Positions 1 to 7,669 of a stretch of 25,316 bases of DNA are shown piece by piece. The notes below the pieces were generated by a model. The model saw nothing but the letters and a program-made list of their open reading frames with translations. It did no database searches and was not told the DNA's origin. Positions within the stretch are counted from its first letter, which is position 1. Each line of letters starts with the position of its first letter. The DNA comes from an uncultured Drancourtella sp. (GTDB lineage Bacteria; Bacillota; Clostridia; Lachnospirales; Lachnospiraceae), in NCBI GenBank assembly GCA_937880845.1, contig CALFLL010000030.1:1-25316 (forward strand), written 5' to 3'. The position numbers were made by a program, and so were the translations under genes.

Positions 1-53
1 AGAGCGCTACGTTCGGGACGTAGAGGCCGCAGGTTCAAATCCTGTCACTCCGA
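1..53 (+). tRNA. tRNA-Pro (anticodon CGG), 5' end cut off by the window edge
   Basis: The visible part begins in the D arm. The anticodon stem CTACG/CGTAG encloses the loop TTCGGGA, which gives anticodon CGG (reads CCG, proline) with G at position 37 as expected for tRNA-Pro. The T arm GCAGG-TTCAAAT-CCTGT and the 3' acceptor strand CACTCCG with discriminator A follow. CCA is not encoded. The acceptor 5' strand lies outside the window. Confidence 0.93.
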
Positions 54-68
54 TTGGAGCGTATAAAT

Positions 69-103
69 ACCGGAATTCCTGTAATGGGGGTTCCGGTTTT
101 TTT
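69..103 (+). terminator. Rho-independent terminator after tRNA-Pro
   Basis: ACCGGAA pairs with TTCCGGT, and partly complementary bases inside the loop extend the stem. A run of seven T follows at 97-103. It lies 16 bases past the tRNA end, so it terminates the tRNA transcript. No clear promoter is visible between it and the CLC gene, which may depend on readthrough or a weak promoter. Confidence 0.85.
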
Positions 104-139
104 GTATATGTATGAAAGAAACGGAAAGAGAGAAAAAAG

Positions 140-1699
140 ATGAAACAAGATACATCAGAAACGATACAAAGAGCATCTGTTCTTCCGGTCATTATGATCG
201 GAGAAGGATTTGTGGTAGGAGCATGTGCGGGCTTGCTCGTGCTTTTGTACAGGATTTGTCTGAATTATGCAGGTACATGGATGAATCATATCCTTAAGAT
301 CGTTACGGGAGATCCGATAAAAATGATATTATGGATAGGAGCTCTTCTTGCCATGGGAACTGTGACAGGACTTCTTGTTAAATGGGAACCTATGATAGCG
401 GGAAGCGGGATTCCTCAGTTGAAAGGTGAAATGGAAAGCAAATTGGAACAGAGGTGGTACCGGATTATTCCTGCTAAATTTGTGGGAGGATTTTTGTGTT
501 TATTCGGAGGACTGGCTCTTGGAAGAGAAGGGCCATCCATCCAGCTTGGAGCGATGGCAGGAAAAGGAATTTCCCGAATGTTGGGAAGAGGAAAGACGGA
601 AGAAAAATTTCTTCTCACATGTGGGGCCAGTGCCGGTATGGCGGCTGCATTCCAGGCCCCTCTTGCCGGTGTTATGTTTGCCATGGAAGAAATACATAAG
701 AATTTTACGGCGGCAGTCTTTGTTTCGGCCATGACGTCTTCCGTAACGGCAGACTATCTTACATCCCGTGTACTTGGAATGGAACCGGTTTTTCAATTTG
801 AAATTGCAGGCAATCTGCCCCAGAGATATTATGGATTGTTGATTCTTCTTGGTATTGTACTTGGTGTTATGGGAGTGTTTTATAACTGGTTTACGTTGAA
901 AGCACAGGAATTATATAAAAAAGCACGGTTTTTAAACCCGGTCACAAAAGCAATGATACCGTTTTTCTTTGCCGGAATAGTTGGGTTTACCATTCCGGAG
1001 ATTCTTGGGAACGGACACAGCTTGATCATGTTGATGACACATGAAAGACTTCTGTTAGGAACGGTAGTAGGATTATTTGTTCTTCGTTTTTTGTTTTCCG
1101 GCATCAGTTTCGGAGCGGGAGTGCCGGGCGGAATCTTTTTCCCGATGCTTGTTCTCGGAGCATTTGTGGGTTGTATTTTTGGCTATATATGTACGGATGT
1201 ATTGGGAATTCCGCACATATATATGAATAACTTTATTCTCCTTTCCATGGCAGGCTATTTTACTGCTGTTGTGCGTGCACCGATTACGGGAATTATTTTG
1301 ATTTTTGAACTGACAGGTTCACTGGAACAGATGTTGTCCATTTCCGTTGTCACCATTGTTTCTTATATTACGGCGATGCTTATGAAATCAGAACCAATCT
1401 ATGAAAGCCTTTTGAAAAGAATTTTGACAGGGATGAATATAAAAACAGAAAAAGACGGTGGAGAGAAGATTCTGAATTATTATGCGGTAGCAGAAGATGC
1501 AGTCGTTTCCGGGAAGATGGTAAAAGAAATCGTATGGCCGGAGAATTGTCTTTTGGTATCGGTAAAGCGGGGAGAAAAGGAGCTGATCCCTCGAGGATGG
1601 ACGAAAATCCAGACAGGAGATATCATTATTACAATGACAGATGAAATACACAATGCAAGTGTGTGTGATGAAATGAAAAAAATATGTAGAAATGAGTAA
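140..1699 (+). CDS. CLC-family chloride/proton antiporter with C-terminal TrkA-C (RCK_C) domain
   Basis: This integral membrane protein (519 aa) carries the CLC signature segments in order: GSGIPQ at residues 88-93, GREGPSIQ at 128-135 with the gating glutamate E130, AMEE at 181-184 where E184 aligns with the internal proton glutamate of the E. coli antiporter, and GIFFP further on. Both glutamates are present, so a Cl-/H+ exchanger is more likely than a passive channel (inference from the family). About 70 C-terminal residues after the last membrane segment look like a TrkA-C ligand-binding domain, a known CLC architecture in bacteria. The start is an ATG preceded by GAGAG at 128-132. The MATE gene starts 14 bases after its stop, suggesting co-transcription. 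Confidence 0.93.
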   Translation: MKQDTSETIQRASVLPVIMIGEGFVVGACAGLLVLLYRICLNYAGTWMNHILKIVTGDPIKMILWIGALLAMGTVTGLLVKWEPMIAGSGIPQLKGEMESKLEQRWYRIIPAKFVGGFLCLFGGLALGREGPSIQLGAMAGKGISRMLGRGKTEEKFLLTCGASAGMAAAFQAPLAGVMFAMEEIHKNFTAAVFVSAMTSSVTADYLTSRVLGMEPVFQFEIAGNLPQRYYGLLILLGIVLGVMGVFYNWFTLKAQELYKKARFLNPVTKAMIPFFFAGIVGFTIPEILGNGHSLIMLMTHERLLLGTVVGLFVLRFLFSGISFGAGVPGGIFFPMLVLGAFVGCIFGYICTDVLGIPHIYMNNFILLSMAGYFTAVVRAPITGIILIFELTGSLEQMLSISVVTIVSYITAMLMKSEPIYESLLKRILTGMNIKTEKDGGEKILNYYAVAEDAVVSGKMVKEIVWPENCLLVSVKRGEKELIPRGWTKIQTGDIIITMTDEIHNASVCDEMKKICRNE

Positions 1700-1713
1700 A
1701 AGAGGCGGACAAT

Positions 1714-3074
1714 TTGAAAAAAACAAATGATTTTAGTAAAGGAAGCATAGCAAAAAATATTCTAAATCTGGGGATACCGATGACTGTGGCACAGCTTGTG
1801 AATGTACTTTATAATGTGGTGGATCGTATTTATATCGGGCATCTTCCAAATGCATCAACGGAAGCACTGACGGGAATCGGTCTGGCACTTCCGGTCATCA
1901 CGATGATTATAGCCTTTGCTAATCTGTTCGGAATGGGAGGAGCACCCCTTTGTTCTATCGAAAGAGGAGCAGGGGAGATAGAGAAGGCAGAAAAGATTAT
2001 GGGCAATTCTTTTTCCATGCTGGTGATCTCGGGAGTAATCTTGATGACGTTCTGTTATCTGGTAAAGGAACCGATGTTATATCTTTTTGGTGCCAGCAAA
2101 GTGACCTATCCGTATGCAAATGCATATCTTAGTATTTATCTGGCAGGAACACTTTTTGTTATGGTCAGTCTTGGAATGAATAATTTTATCAATGCCCAGG
2201 GATTTGGTAAAATGGGGATGTTTACGGTACTGATCGGGGCGGTGCTGAATTTGATTCTGGATCCAGTCTTTATTTTTGTATTTCATCTTGGGGTAAAGGG
2301 AGCAGCAATTGCAACAATTATTTCACAGGGGGTATCTGCTCTTTATGTGCTTTGGTTTTTAACCGGAGATCATGCTTTGTTTGCCTTACACAGAAAATCC
2401 ATGCATCTTGAAAAAAACTTGTTGTAAAAATTACAGGACTTGGAATGTCAGGCTTTTTTATGTCCGTTACTAACAGTGCGGTACAGATCGCATGTAATTC
2501 GATGCTTTCAAGATATGGCGGAGATTTGTATGTCGGAGTCATGACGGTCATCAATTCCGTGCGGGAAATCATTACGATGCCGGTCAGTGGATTGACAAAC
2601 GGAGCCCAGCCGGTAATAGGATATAATTATGGCGCCAAAGAATATAAACGTGTTAAAAAGGCAATCCGTTTTACCGGGATTTGTTGTGTTGCATTTACAA
2701 CCGTTTTATGGGGCGTGCTGTATATGTGGCCACAAATATTTATTCATTTATTTAACAGTAATCCAAAACTTTTGGAAGTAGGGATACCGGCTTTTCGTAT
2801 TTATTTCTTCGGAATTTTCCTTTTGTCTTTACAGTTTATAGGACAATCAACCTTTGTTGCACTTGGAAAGTCAAAACAGGCAGTCTTCTTCTCACTTTTG
2901 AGAAAAGCAATCATTGTTATTCCGCTAATCTTTTGGCTTCCGACCATAGGCGGTCTGGGGGTAAACGGAGTATTTCTTGCAGAACCGATTTCGAATCTTG
3001 TCGGAGGAGTGGCTTGCTTTTCAACCATGTGGTTTACCGTATATCGGAAGCTTGGGAAGAAGAAATCAAAGTAA
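1714..3074 (+). pseudogene. MATE-family multidrug efflux transporter, split by a -1 frameshift
   Basis: Two abutting open frames together make one MATE protein. The first (TTG start at 1714, stop at 2425-2427, 237 aa) carries the N-terminal half with the typical opening IAKNILNLGIPMTVAQLVN and VDRIYIG. The second, in the -1 frame, runs to 3074 and carries the C-terminal half; its first in-frame ATG is at 2445. Joined, the length is about 446 aa, normal for the MepA-like branch, with twelve predicted membrane spans. The break falls at the A7 tract 2411-2417; one extra A would restore a continuous frame. The RBS for the TTG start is AAGAGG near 1699-1704. Possible causes are a real mutation, a homopolymer sequencing error, or programmed or transcriptional slippage, because the site reads A_AAA_AAC in frame. 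MATE pumps export drugs or metabolites using Na+ or H+ gradients; the substrate is unknown. Confidence 0.85.
2412..2418 (+). other. Slippery heptamer A_AAA_AAC at the MATE frame break
   Basis: In the upstream reading frame the codons are GAA AAA AAC TTG TTG TAA, so the heptamer is in the X_XXY_YYZ register used for -1 frameshifting. A -1 slip continues as CTT GTT GTA AAA into the C-terminal MATE half and bypasses the TAA at 2425. Only a weak A/T hairpin (TGTAA/TTACA, 2423-2435) follows, so a strong stimulatory structure is not evident. Confidence 0.5.
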
Positions 3075-3090
3075 AATTCTGCTAATTTTG

Positions 3091-3118
3091 TTGTAAATAA
3101 AAAGAAATGTGATAAAAT
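3091..3118 (+). promoter_or_regulatory. Putative sigma-A promoter of the nfeD/SPFH operon
   Basis: TTGTAA (3091-3096) and TAAAAT (3113-3118) are separated by 16 bases, in an A/T-rich gap between the MATE stop and the NfeD start. The predicted transcript begins about 35 bases before the GTG start. Motif match only. Confidence 0.45.
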
Positions 3119-3158
3119 AAGAAAAAGAGGAAAAATTCTGAAAAAGGAGGCGGAGCAC

Positions 3159-3626
3159 GTGGATATTTTGATGGATCTGACACCTGAGAAAATGAGAGTG
3201 ATATGGCTGATTCTTGTGGTTGTGCTTCTGATCGTTGAAGTGGCAACGGTAGGCCTGACGACAATCTGGTTTGCGGCAGGAGCGGCGACAGCTTTTGTCC
3301 TTACGTTTTTTCAGGTTAATGCAGGATGGCAGATCGGTATGTTCCTTGTGGTTTCCATAGTTCTGATGGTATTTACAAGACCATGGGCGATGAAATATGT
3401 AAACAGGAACAGGGAGAAAACCAATTACGAAGGATTGATCGGCCGGACAGCCAGGGTTACTCAGAAAATCAGTAATATGGATCAGACGGGAAAAGCAGTG
3501 CTTGAAGGACAGGAATGGACTGCAAGAGCAGAAAAAGATGATCAGACGATTCCGGAAAATACCCTTGTGATTGTACAGGATATCCGAGGTGTGAAACTGA
3601 TCGTGAGGGAAAAGGAGGAAAAGTAA
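3159..3626 (+). CDS. NfeD-like membrane protein (short form) with OB-fold tail
   Basis: The 155-aa protein has two or three hydrophobic segments in its first ~75 residues, then a soluble C-terminal region (about 80-150) that resembles the NfeD OB-fold, starting GLIGRTARVTQ. It lacks the ClpP-like protease domain of long NfeD proteins, so it belongs to the short class that is commonly paired with a stomatin/SPFH gene. The next gene here is exactly such a partner, beginning directly after this stop codon, which supports the call. The GTG start at 3159 is chosen because AAAGGAGG lies 8 bases upstream. Its likely role is as a partner of SPFH assemblies in membrane microdomains; the molecular activity is not established by the sequence. 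Confidence 0.85.
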   Translation: MDILMDLTPEKMRVIWLILVVVLLIVEVATVGLTTIWFAAGAATAFVLTFFQVNAGWQIGMFLVVSIVLMVFTRPWAMKYVNRNREKTNYEGLIGRTARVTQKISNMDQTGKAVLEGQEWTARAEKDDQTIPENTLVIVQDIRGVKLIVREKEEK

Positions 3627-4571
3627 ATGGCAGGGACGGTTATGAAAGTGTTGGGAATTATTTTATTAATTCTTTTGGTACTTGTTTTGATCTCATGTGT
3701 AAAGATTGTGCATCAGGCACAGGCACTTGTGATCGAAAGGCTGGGAGCATATCAGGCAACATGGAATGTAGGAATTCATTTTAAGCTTCCGATCATTGAA
3801 CGAGTGGCAAGAAAGATTGACCTAAAAGAGCAGGTTGTGGATTTTGAACCTCAGCCGGTGATTACAAAAGATAATGTAACGATGCAGATCGACACGGTTG
3901 TATTTTATCAGATTACGGATCCGAAGCTGTTTTGCTACGGGGTAGCAAATCCAATCATGGCAATCGAAAATCTGACAGCTACGACACTCCGTAATATTAT
4001 TGGTGATCTTGAATTGGATCAGACACTTACATCCCGTGAAACCATCAATACAAAGATGCGTTCTGAGCTAGATATTGCAACGGATCCATGGGGGATTAAG
4101 GTCAATCGTGTGGAACTGAAAAATATCATTCCTCCGGCGGCGATTCGGGATGCAATGGAAAAACAGATGAAAGCAGAACGTGAGAGACGTGAAGCAATCC
4201 TTCGTGCAGAAGGAGAGAAAAAATCCACCATCCTTGTTGCAGAAGGAAATAAGGAATCTGCAATTCTTGATGCGGAAGCGGAAAAACAGGCTGCCATCTT
4301 AAGAGCGGAAGCAGAGAAAGAAAAGATGATCAAGGAAGCGGAAGGAGAGGCAGAAGCCATTTTGAAAGTGCAAAAAGCCAATGCGGATGGACTAAGATTC
4401 CTGAAAGAAGCAGGAGCAGATGATGCGGTTCTTACGATTAAAAGTCTGGAAGCATTTGAAAAAGCTGCGGATGGAAGAGCGACGAAGATTATTATTCCAT
4501 CCGAGATACAGGGAATTGCAGGACTTGTAAAATCTCTTACAGAAATAGGACAGCAGGAAGAGGACAGGTAG
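3627..4571 (+). CDS. SPFH/Band 7 (stomatin/prohibitin-like) membrane protein
   Basis: One N-terminal membrane anchor (about residues 5-25) is followed by an SPFH domain (about 28-190) with the family-typical stretches QALVIERLG, VDFEPQPVITKDNV and NRVELKNI. After it comes a charged helical region (about 175-255) and a hydrophobic C-terminal end. The helical part contains tandem 11-residue units of the pattern ILxAExxKxxx, a hendecad coiled coil. The ATG directly follows the NfeD stop codon, and AAGGAGG at 3612-3618 provides the ribosome site. Stomatin-like proteins oligomerise into ring- or cage-like scaffolds and organise membrane domains, usually together with NfeD. The 314-aa length is normal for the family (QmcA/YbbK-like). 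Confidence 0.92.
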   Translation: MAGTVMKVLGIILLILLVLVLISCVKIVHQAQALVIERLGAYQATWNVGIHFKLPIIERVARKIDLKEQVVDFEPQPVITKDNVTMQIDTVVFYQITDPKLFCYGVANPIMAIENLTATTLRNIIGDLELDQTLTSRETINTKMRSELDIATDPWGIKVNRVELKNIIPPAAIRDAMEKQMKAERERREAILRAEGEKKSTILVAEGNKESAILDAEAEKQAAILRAEAEKEKMIKEAEGEAEAILKVQKANADGLRFLKEAGADDAVLTIKSLEAFEKAADGRATKIIIPSEIQGIAGLVKSLTEIGQQEEDR

Positions 4572-4577
4572 AAAGCA

Positions 4578-5135
4578 GTGGATATAGCACAGGAAGCGGA
4601 AGAAAAAATCAGAGAACATTTAAAAAAAGTACAGAAGGAAGAACGGAACCGTCCTTACCTGATTGCTGTTGACGGTATGTGTGCATCGGGAAAGACGACA
4701 TTGTCAGAGAAGGTGCAGAAGGAATGTCCGGATATAGCGGTCGTTCATATGGATGATTTCTTCCTTACTCCCGGTCAAAGAACGAAGGAAAGGCTCAGAG
4801 AGGTTGGAGGGAATATAGATTACGAACGGTTTCAAAAAGAAGTGCTGAAGCCGCTTCTTACAAAGGGAAGCTGTACTTATCGGATTTATGATTGTCATAC
4901 ACAATGTTTTGTCGGGGAAAAGAAGATAGAAAAAGCAAAGACGGTTCTTGTAGAGGGAGCCTACAGTCGACATCCATATTTTAAAGATCCATATGACGAA
5001 GTGTATTTTCTTAGTATTTCAAGGGAAGAACAGATAGAGAGGATTCGTAAAAGAAACGGAGAAAAGATGCTGAAACGTTTTATGGAAGAATGGATTCCAA
5101 AAGAAAATGAATATTTTAAAAACTGTATGAAATAA
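4578..5135 (+). CDS. Uridine-kinase-like P-loop NTPase
   Basis: The 185-aa protein has a Walker A loop GMCASGKT at residues 33-40, a Walker-B-like segment HMDDFFL, a VEGAYSRHP strand that resembles the substrate region of the uridine kinase/phosphoribulokinase group, and a basic lid-like helix RIRKRNG near the C-terminus. It probably phosphorylates a small molecule, possibly a nucleoside, but the acceptor cannot be read from the sequence. The GTG start lies 6 bases after the SPFH stop, so it is likely the last gene of the NfeD/SPFH transcript. A strong terminator follows at once. A functional link to the membrane-scaffold genes is not evident. Confidence 0.75.
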   Translation: MDIAQEAEEKIREHLKKVQKEERNRPYLIAVDGMCASGKTTLSEKVQKECPDIAVVHMDDFFLTPGQRTKERLREVGGNIDYERFQKEVLKPLLTKGSCTYRIYDCHTQCFVGEKKIEKAKTVLVEGAYSRHPYFKDPYDEVYFLSISREEQIERIRKRNGEKMLKRFMEEWIPKENEYFKNCMK

Positions 5136-5142
5136 ACAAGGG

Positions 5143-5203
5143 AAAAATCCCTGCAGGAAACAAACGTATAACATTGCGTTTGTCCCGCAGGGATTTCTTT
5201 TGT
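5143..5203. terminator. Bidirectional rho-independent terminator between convergent genes
   Basis: AAATCCCTGC (5145-5154) pairs with GCAGGGATTT (5187-5196), and an inner stem ACAAACG/CGTTTGT extends it. A T-rich tail follows on the plus strand (to 5203), and an A-rich flank at 5143-5147 gives T residues on the minus strand. It sits between the convergent uridine-kinase-like and DUF362 genes and probably serves both. Confidence 0.88.
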
Positions 5204-6337
5204 TTATTTCACTGTGATCAATTCGTAGTTCCTCGTTCCAAGACCGATTTTTTCGGCATGTTCCAGGCAGTATTCCCAACCGGATTCAGGGGTGGTGTTT
5301 GTAAAATGATCATGATGGTCGCAGAATCCCTCTTCATGCATACGCTCATCAAGAAGACTTCCCGGAAGCGGTGTCTGTGCATTACATGCATCTACACATG
5401 CCTGGTCAAGAGCCACCGGATCAAAGCTTGCAAACATTCCGATGTTTGGAAGGATCGGAACATCATTTTCACCATGACAGTCGCAGTAAGGTGAAATATC
5501 AATCACAAGATTAATATGGAAGTTCGGACGTCCGTCCAAAACAGCTTTTGAATACTCTGCAATTTTGATATCCAATTCTTTTACAGCAGAAGAGTTGCTG
5601 TTATAAATAGCGTCAAAGTTACAGGAACCAAGGCAACGTCCGCATCCGACACATTTTTCGTGATCAATAGAAGCATGTCTGTTTTCGTCAAAAGAAATGG
5701 CACCATGAGCACAGTTTTTGGAACAGGTACGGCATCCGACACATTTTTCCTGGTTGACAGATGGTTTTCCGCTGTTGTGCATTTCCATCTTTCCGGCACG
5801 GGACCCACATCCCATTCCGATATTTTTCAATGCTCCGCCAAAGCCTGTTGCTTCATGTCCTTTAAAATGATTCAGGGAAATAAAGATATCCGCATCCATG
5901 ATGGCGGTACCGATCTTTGCTTCTTTTACAAGTTCTCCGCCTTCGACGGGAACATAAACTTCATCGGTTCCTTTCAGTCCGTCTGCAATGATTACATGGC
6001 AACCGGTGGAAAACGGAGTAAATCCGTTTTCGTAGGCACTTTCGATATGTTCCAGAGCATCTTTTCGTCTGCCGACATAAAGTGTATTACAATCAGTAAG
6101 GAATGGACGTCCTCCAAGTTCCTTTACTACATCGGCAACTGCTTTTGCCCAGTTCGGACGCAGATAGGAAAGGTTGCCCGGTTCGCCAAAGTGCAGCTTG
6201 ATTGCAGTCATTTTCTTTTCAAAATCAATGTCTGCGATTCCGGCACGACGGATCAGTTTTTTTAGTTTGTCCGGAAGGTTGGTACCCGGAAGTGCACGCA
6301 AATCTGAAAAATAAACTTTTGATTTTTTTGAATCCAT
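5204..6337 (-). CDS. DUF362 protein with two 4Fe-4S ferredoxin clusters
   Basis: The 377-aa protein starts with a DUF362 region (conserved pieces: KLHFGEPGN, LTDCNTLYVGRR, LNHFKGHEATGFGGALKNIGMG). It then carries two ferredoxin-type motifs CxxCxxCxxxC, with cysteines at 199, 202, 205, 209 and 229, 232, 235, 239, followed by a C-terminal segment that resumes the DUF362 fold. Eight cysteines would bind two 4Fe-4S clusters, so an electron-transfer role in the cytoplasm is likely. The substrate is unknown, although the family is widespread in anaerobes. The ATG is preceded by AGGAGG. It lies 20 bases downstream of the GNAT gene on the same strand, so the two form an operon. Confidence 0.9.
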   Translation of the reverse strand: MDSKKSKVYFSDLRALPGTNLPDKLKKLIRRAGIADIDFEKKMTAIKLHFGEPGNLSYLRPNWAKAVADVVKELGGRPFLTDCNTLYVGRRKDALEHIESAYENGFTPFSTGCHVIIADGLKGTDEVYVPVEGGELVKEAKIGTAIMDADIFISLNHFKGHEATGFGGALKNIGMGCGSRAGKMEMHNSGKPSVNQEKCVGCRTCSKNCAHGAISFDENRHASIDHEKCVGCGRCLGSCNFDAIYNSNSSAVKELDIKIAEYSKAVLDGRPNFHINLVIDISPYCDCHGENDVPILPNIGMFASFDPVALDQACVDACNAQTPLPGSLLDERMHEEGFCDHHDHFTNTTPESGWEYCLEHAEKIGLGTRNYELITVK

Positions 6338-6357
6338 ATGTTTTCCCTCCTAAAAAG

Positions 6358-6858
6358 TTATATAATATTTATTTCCAAAATATGGTCATCCATAAAAAAT
6401 CCATTGCCGATATCATTTTTTTCGGAACGGACAATCTTAAATCCAAGATGTTTATAAACGTCAAGAGTAAGTGTATTTTGTCTGTTACAGGTGAGATATA
6501 TTTTTTTCAATCCTCTTTGACGGCATAAATCCTGTAAAAACCGTATGGTATCAGAGCATAAGTGCTGACCGCGAAAATCCTTATGGATATATAATTTGCT
6601 GAGGAAAAGAGCGTCTTCTTCCGGACGGATTCCCGTATATCCGGCAAAAGTGTCGTTCGAAAAAATCTGATAATATTCAAATCCTTCTTTTACCTGCTGT
6701 TTTAAAGAAGGATAGGATTGGAAGTTGGCGATCATATAGTTGACCTGTTCAAGTCCGATGATCGGAACAAAATATTCATGCCAGATTTCATTGGCAAGGG
6801 CGGCAATCTTGTCTAAGGCTACATCTGTTTTTGCCGGTTTTATTGAAAATGTTCCCAT
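6358..6858 (-). CDS. GNAT-family N-acetyltransferase
   Basis: The 166-aa length is typical for a single GNAT domain. The central part shows the acetyl-CoA strand-and-loop region: LSKLYIHKDFRGQHLCS contains an RGQ-type pyrophosphate-binding turn. It is followed by a helix and the family's late segment NTLTLDVYKHLGFKIV, with the asparagine and tyrosine common in GNAT enzymes. The acyl acceptor cannot be predicted. The start is supported by AAGGAGG 9 bases upstream. It is the first gene of the leftward pair with DUF362 and has a well-matched promoter at 6903-6931. Confidence 0.88.
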   Translation of the reverse strand: MGTFSIKPAKTDVALDKIAALANEIWHEYFVPIIGLEQVNYMIANFQSYPSLKQQVKEGFEYYQIFSNDTFAGYTGIRPEEDALFLSKLYIHKDFRGQHLCSDTIRFLQDLCRQRGLKKIYLTCNRQNTLTLDVYKHLGFKIVRSEKNDIGNGFFMDDHILEINII

Positions 6859-6902
6859 AAAATTTCCTCCTTGCAGACTGTTATTTTAATCCCTTATCTG
6901 TT

Positions 6903-6931
6903 ATTATAAATACAGAAAGAAGTTACTGCAA
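6903..6931 (-). promoter_or_regulatory. Sigma-A promoter of the GNAT-DUF362 operon
   Basis: On the minus strand, TTGCAG (6926-6931) and a perfect TATAAT (6903-6908) are separated by 17 bases. The transcript would start about 35-40 bases before the GNAT ATG. The site lies in the gap to the divergent ABC genes, for which I see no equally good promoter. Confidence 0.7.
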
Positions 6932-6954
6932 GAGAAATTTAGAGGTGAGGCATT

Positions 6955-7656
6955 GTGAGCTTTGTGACACTAAAAAATGTAAAAAAAATTTATAAAATGG
7001 GAGAAGTGGAGATCCGGGCGGTGGATGGAATCGACTTTGAAATAGAAAAAGGAGAGTTTGCCGTGATTGTAGGGCCAAGCGGTGCCGGAAAGACAACGGT
7101 TTTAAATATTTTAGGGGGTATGGACACGGCCACAAGCGGATCGGTTCTGATTGACGGTACAGATATCACACGATATAAATCAAAGCAGCTTACAGGGTAT
7201 AGAAGAGAGGATATTGGATTTGTATTTCAGTTTTATAATCTGATACCAAACCTGACTGCGCTTGAAAATGTGGAACTGGCACTTCAGATTTGCAAGGAAC
7301 CACTGGAAGCGGAGAATGTTTTAAAAGAGGTGGGACTGGAAAAACGTATGAAGAACTTTCCTGCTCAGCTTTCCGGAGGTGAGCAGCAAAGGGTTTCCAT
7401 TGCACGTGCTCTGGCCAAAAATCCCAAACTGTTGTTATGTGATGAGCCGACCGGAGCATTGGATTATAATACCGGAAAATCCATTTTAAAGCTTCTTCAG
7501 GACACATGCAGAATGAGGGGGATGACAGTTATTTTGATTACTCACAATTCAGCAATCGCACCTATGGCAGATCGAGTGATCCATATTAAAAACGGAAAGG
7601 TTTCTCAAACGACGATTAACGAACATCCGGTTTCGGTAGAAACCATTGAATGGTAA
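6955..7656 (+). CDS. ABC transporter ATP-binding protein (MacB/LolD-like)
   Basis: The 233-aa ATPase has all ABC motifs: Walker A GPSGAGKT at 40-47, the Q-loop glutamine at 92, the signature LSGGEQ at 139-144, Walker B LLLCDE ending at E164, the D-loop region TGALD, and the switch histidine at 197. Motif details and length place it with MacB/LolD/FtsE-type ATPases that partner FtsX-like permeases. The GTG start has GAGGTGAG just upstream. The giant FtsX permease begins 13 bases after its stop, and the two form one exporter or mechanotransmission complex at the cytoplasmic membrane. No histidine kinase or response regulator lies alongside, unlike Bce-type peptide-resistance modules. Confidence 0.95.
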   Translation: MSFVTLKNVKKIYKMGEVEIRAVDGIDFEIEKGEFAVIVGPSGAGKTTVLNILGGMDTATSGSVLIDGTDITRYKSKQLTGYRREDIGFVFQFYNLIPNLTALENVELALQICKEPLEAENVLKEVGLEKRMKNFPAQLSGGEQQRVSIARALAKNPKLLLCDEPTGALDYNTGKSILKLLQDTCRMRGMTVILITHNSAIAPMADRVIHIKNGKVSQTTINEHPVSVETIEW

Positions 7657-7669
7657 TGGCGGTGATAAA

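Noticed and set aside
54..139. Promoter for the CLC gene
   Set aside because: No pair of boxes with acceptable match and spacing is visible between the tRNA terminator and the start codon.
2423..2435. Hairpin TGTAA/TTACA as a frameshift-stimulating structure
   Set aside because: It is only five mostly A-T pairs with a three-base loop, too weak to support a claim of programmed frameshifting by itself.
5174..6528. Plus-strand open frames opposite the DUF362 and GNAT genes
   Set aside because: The minus-strand genes have clear domains, ribosome sites and a promoter. The plus-strand frames show none of these.
7646..7669. TTG start for the FtsX permease, eight codons upstream
   Set aside because: It would overlap the ATPase gene and add Gly/Asn-rich residues. 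The ATG at 7670 begins the usual basic lead of the family.
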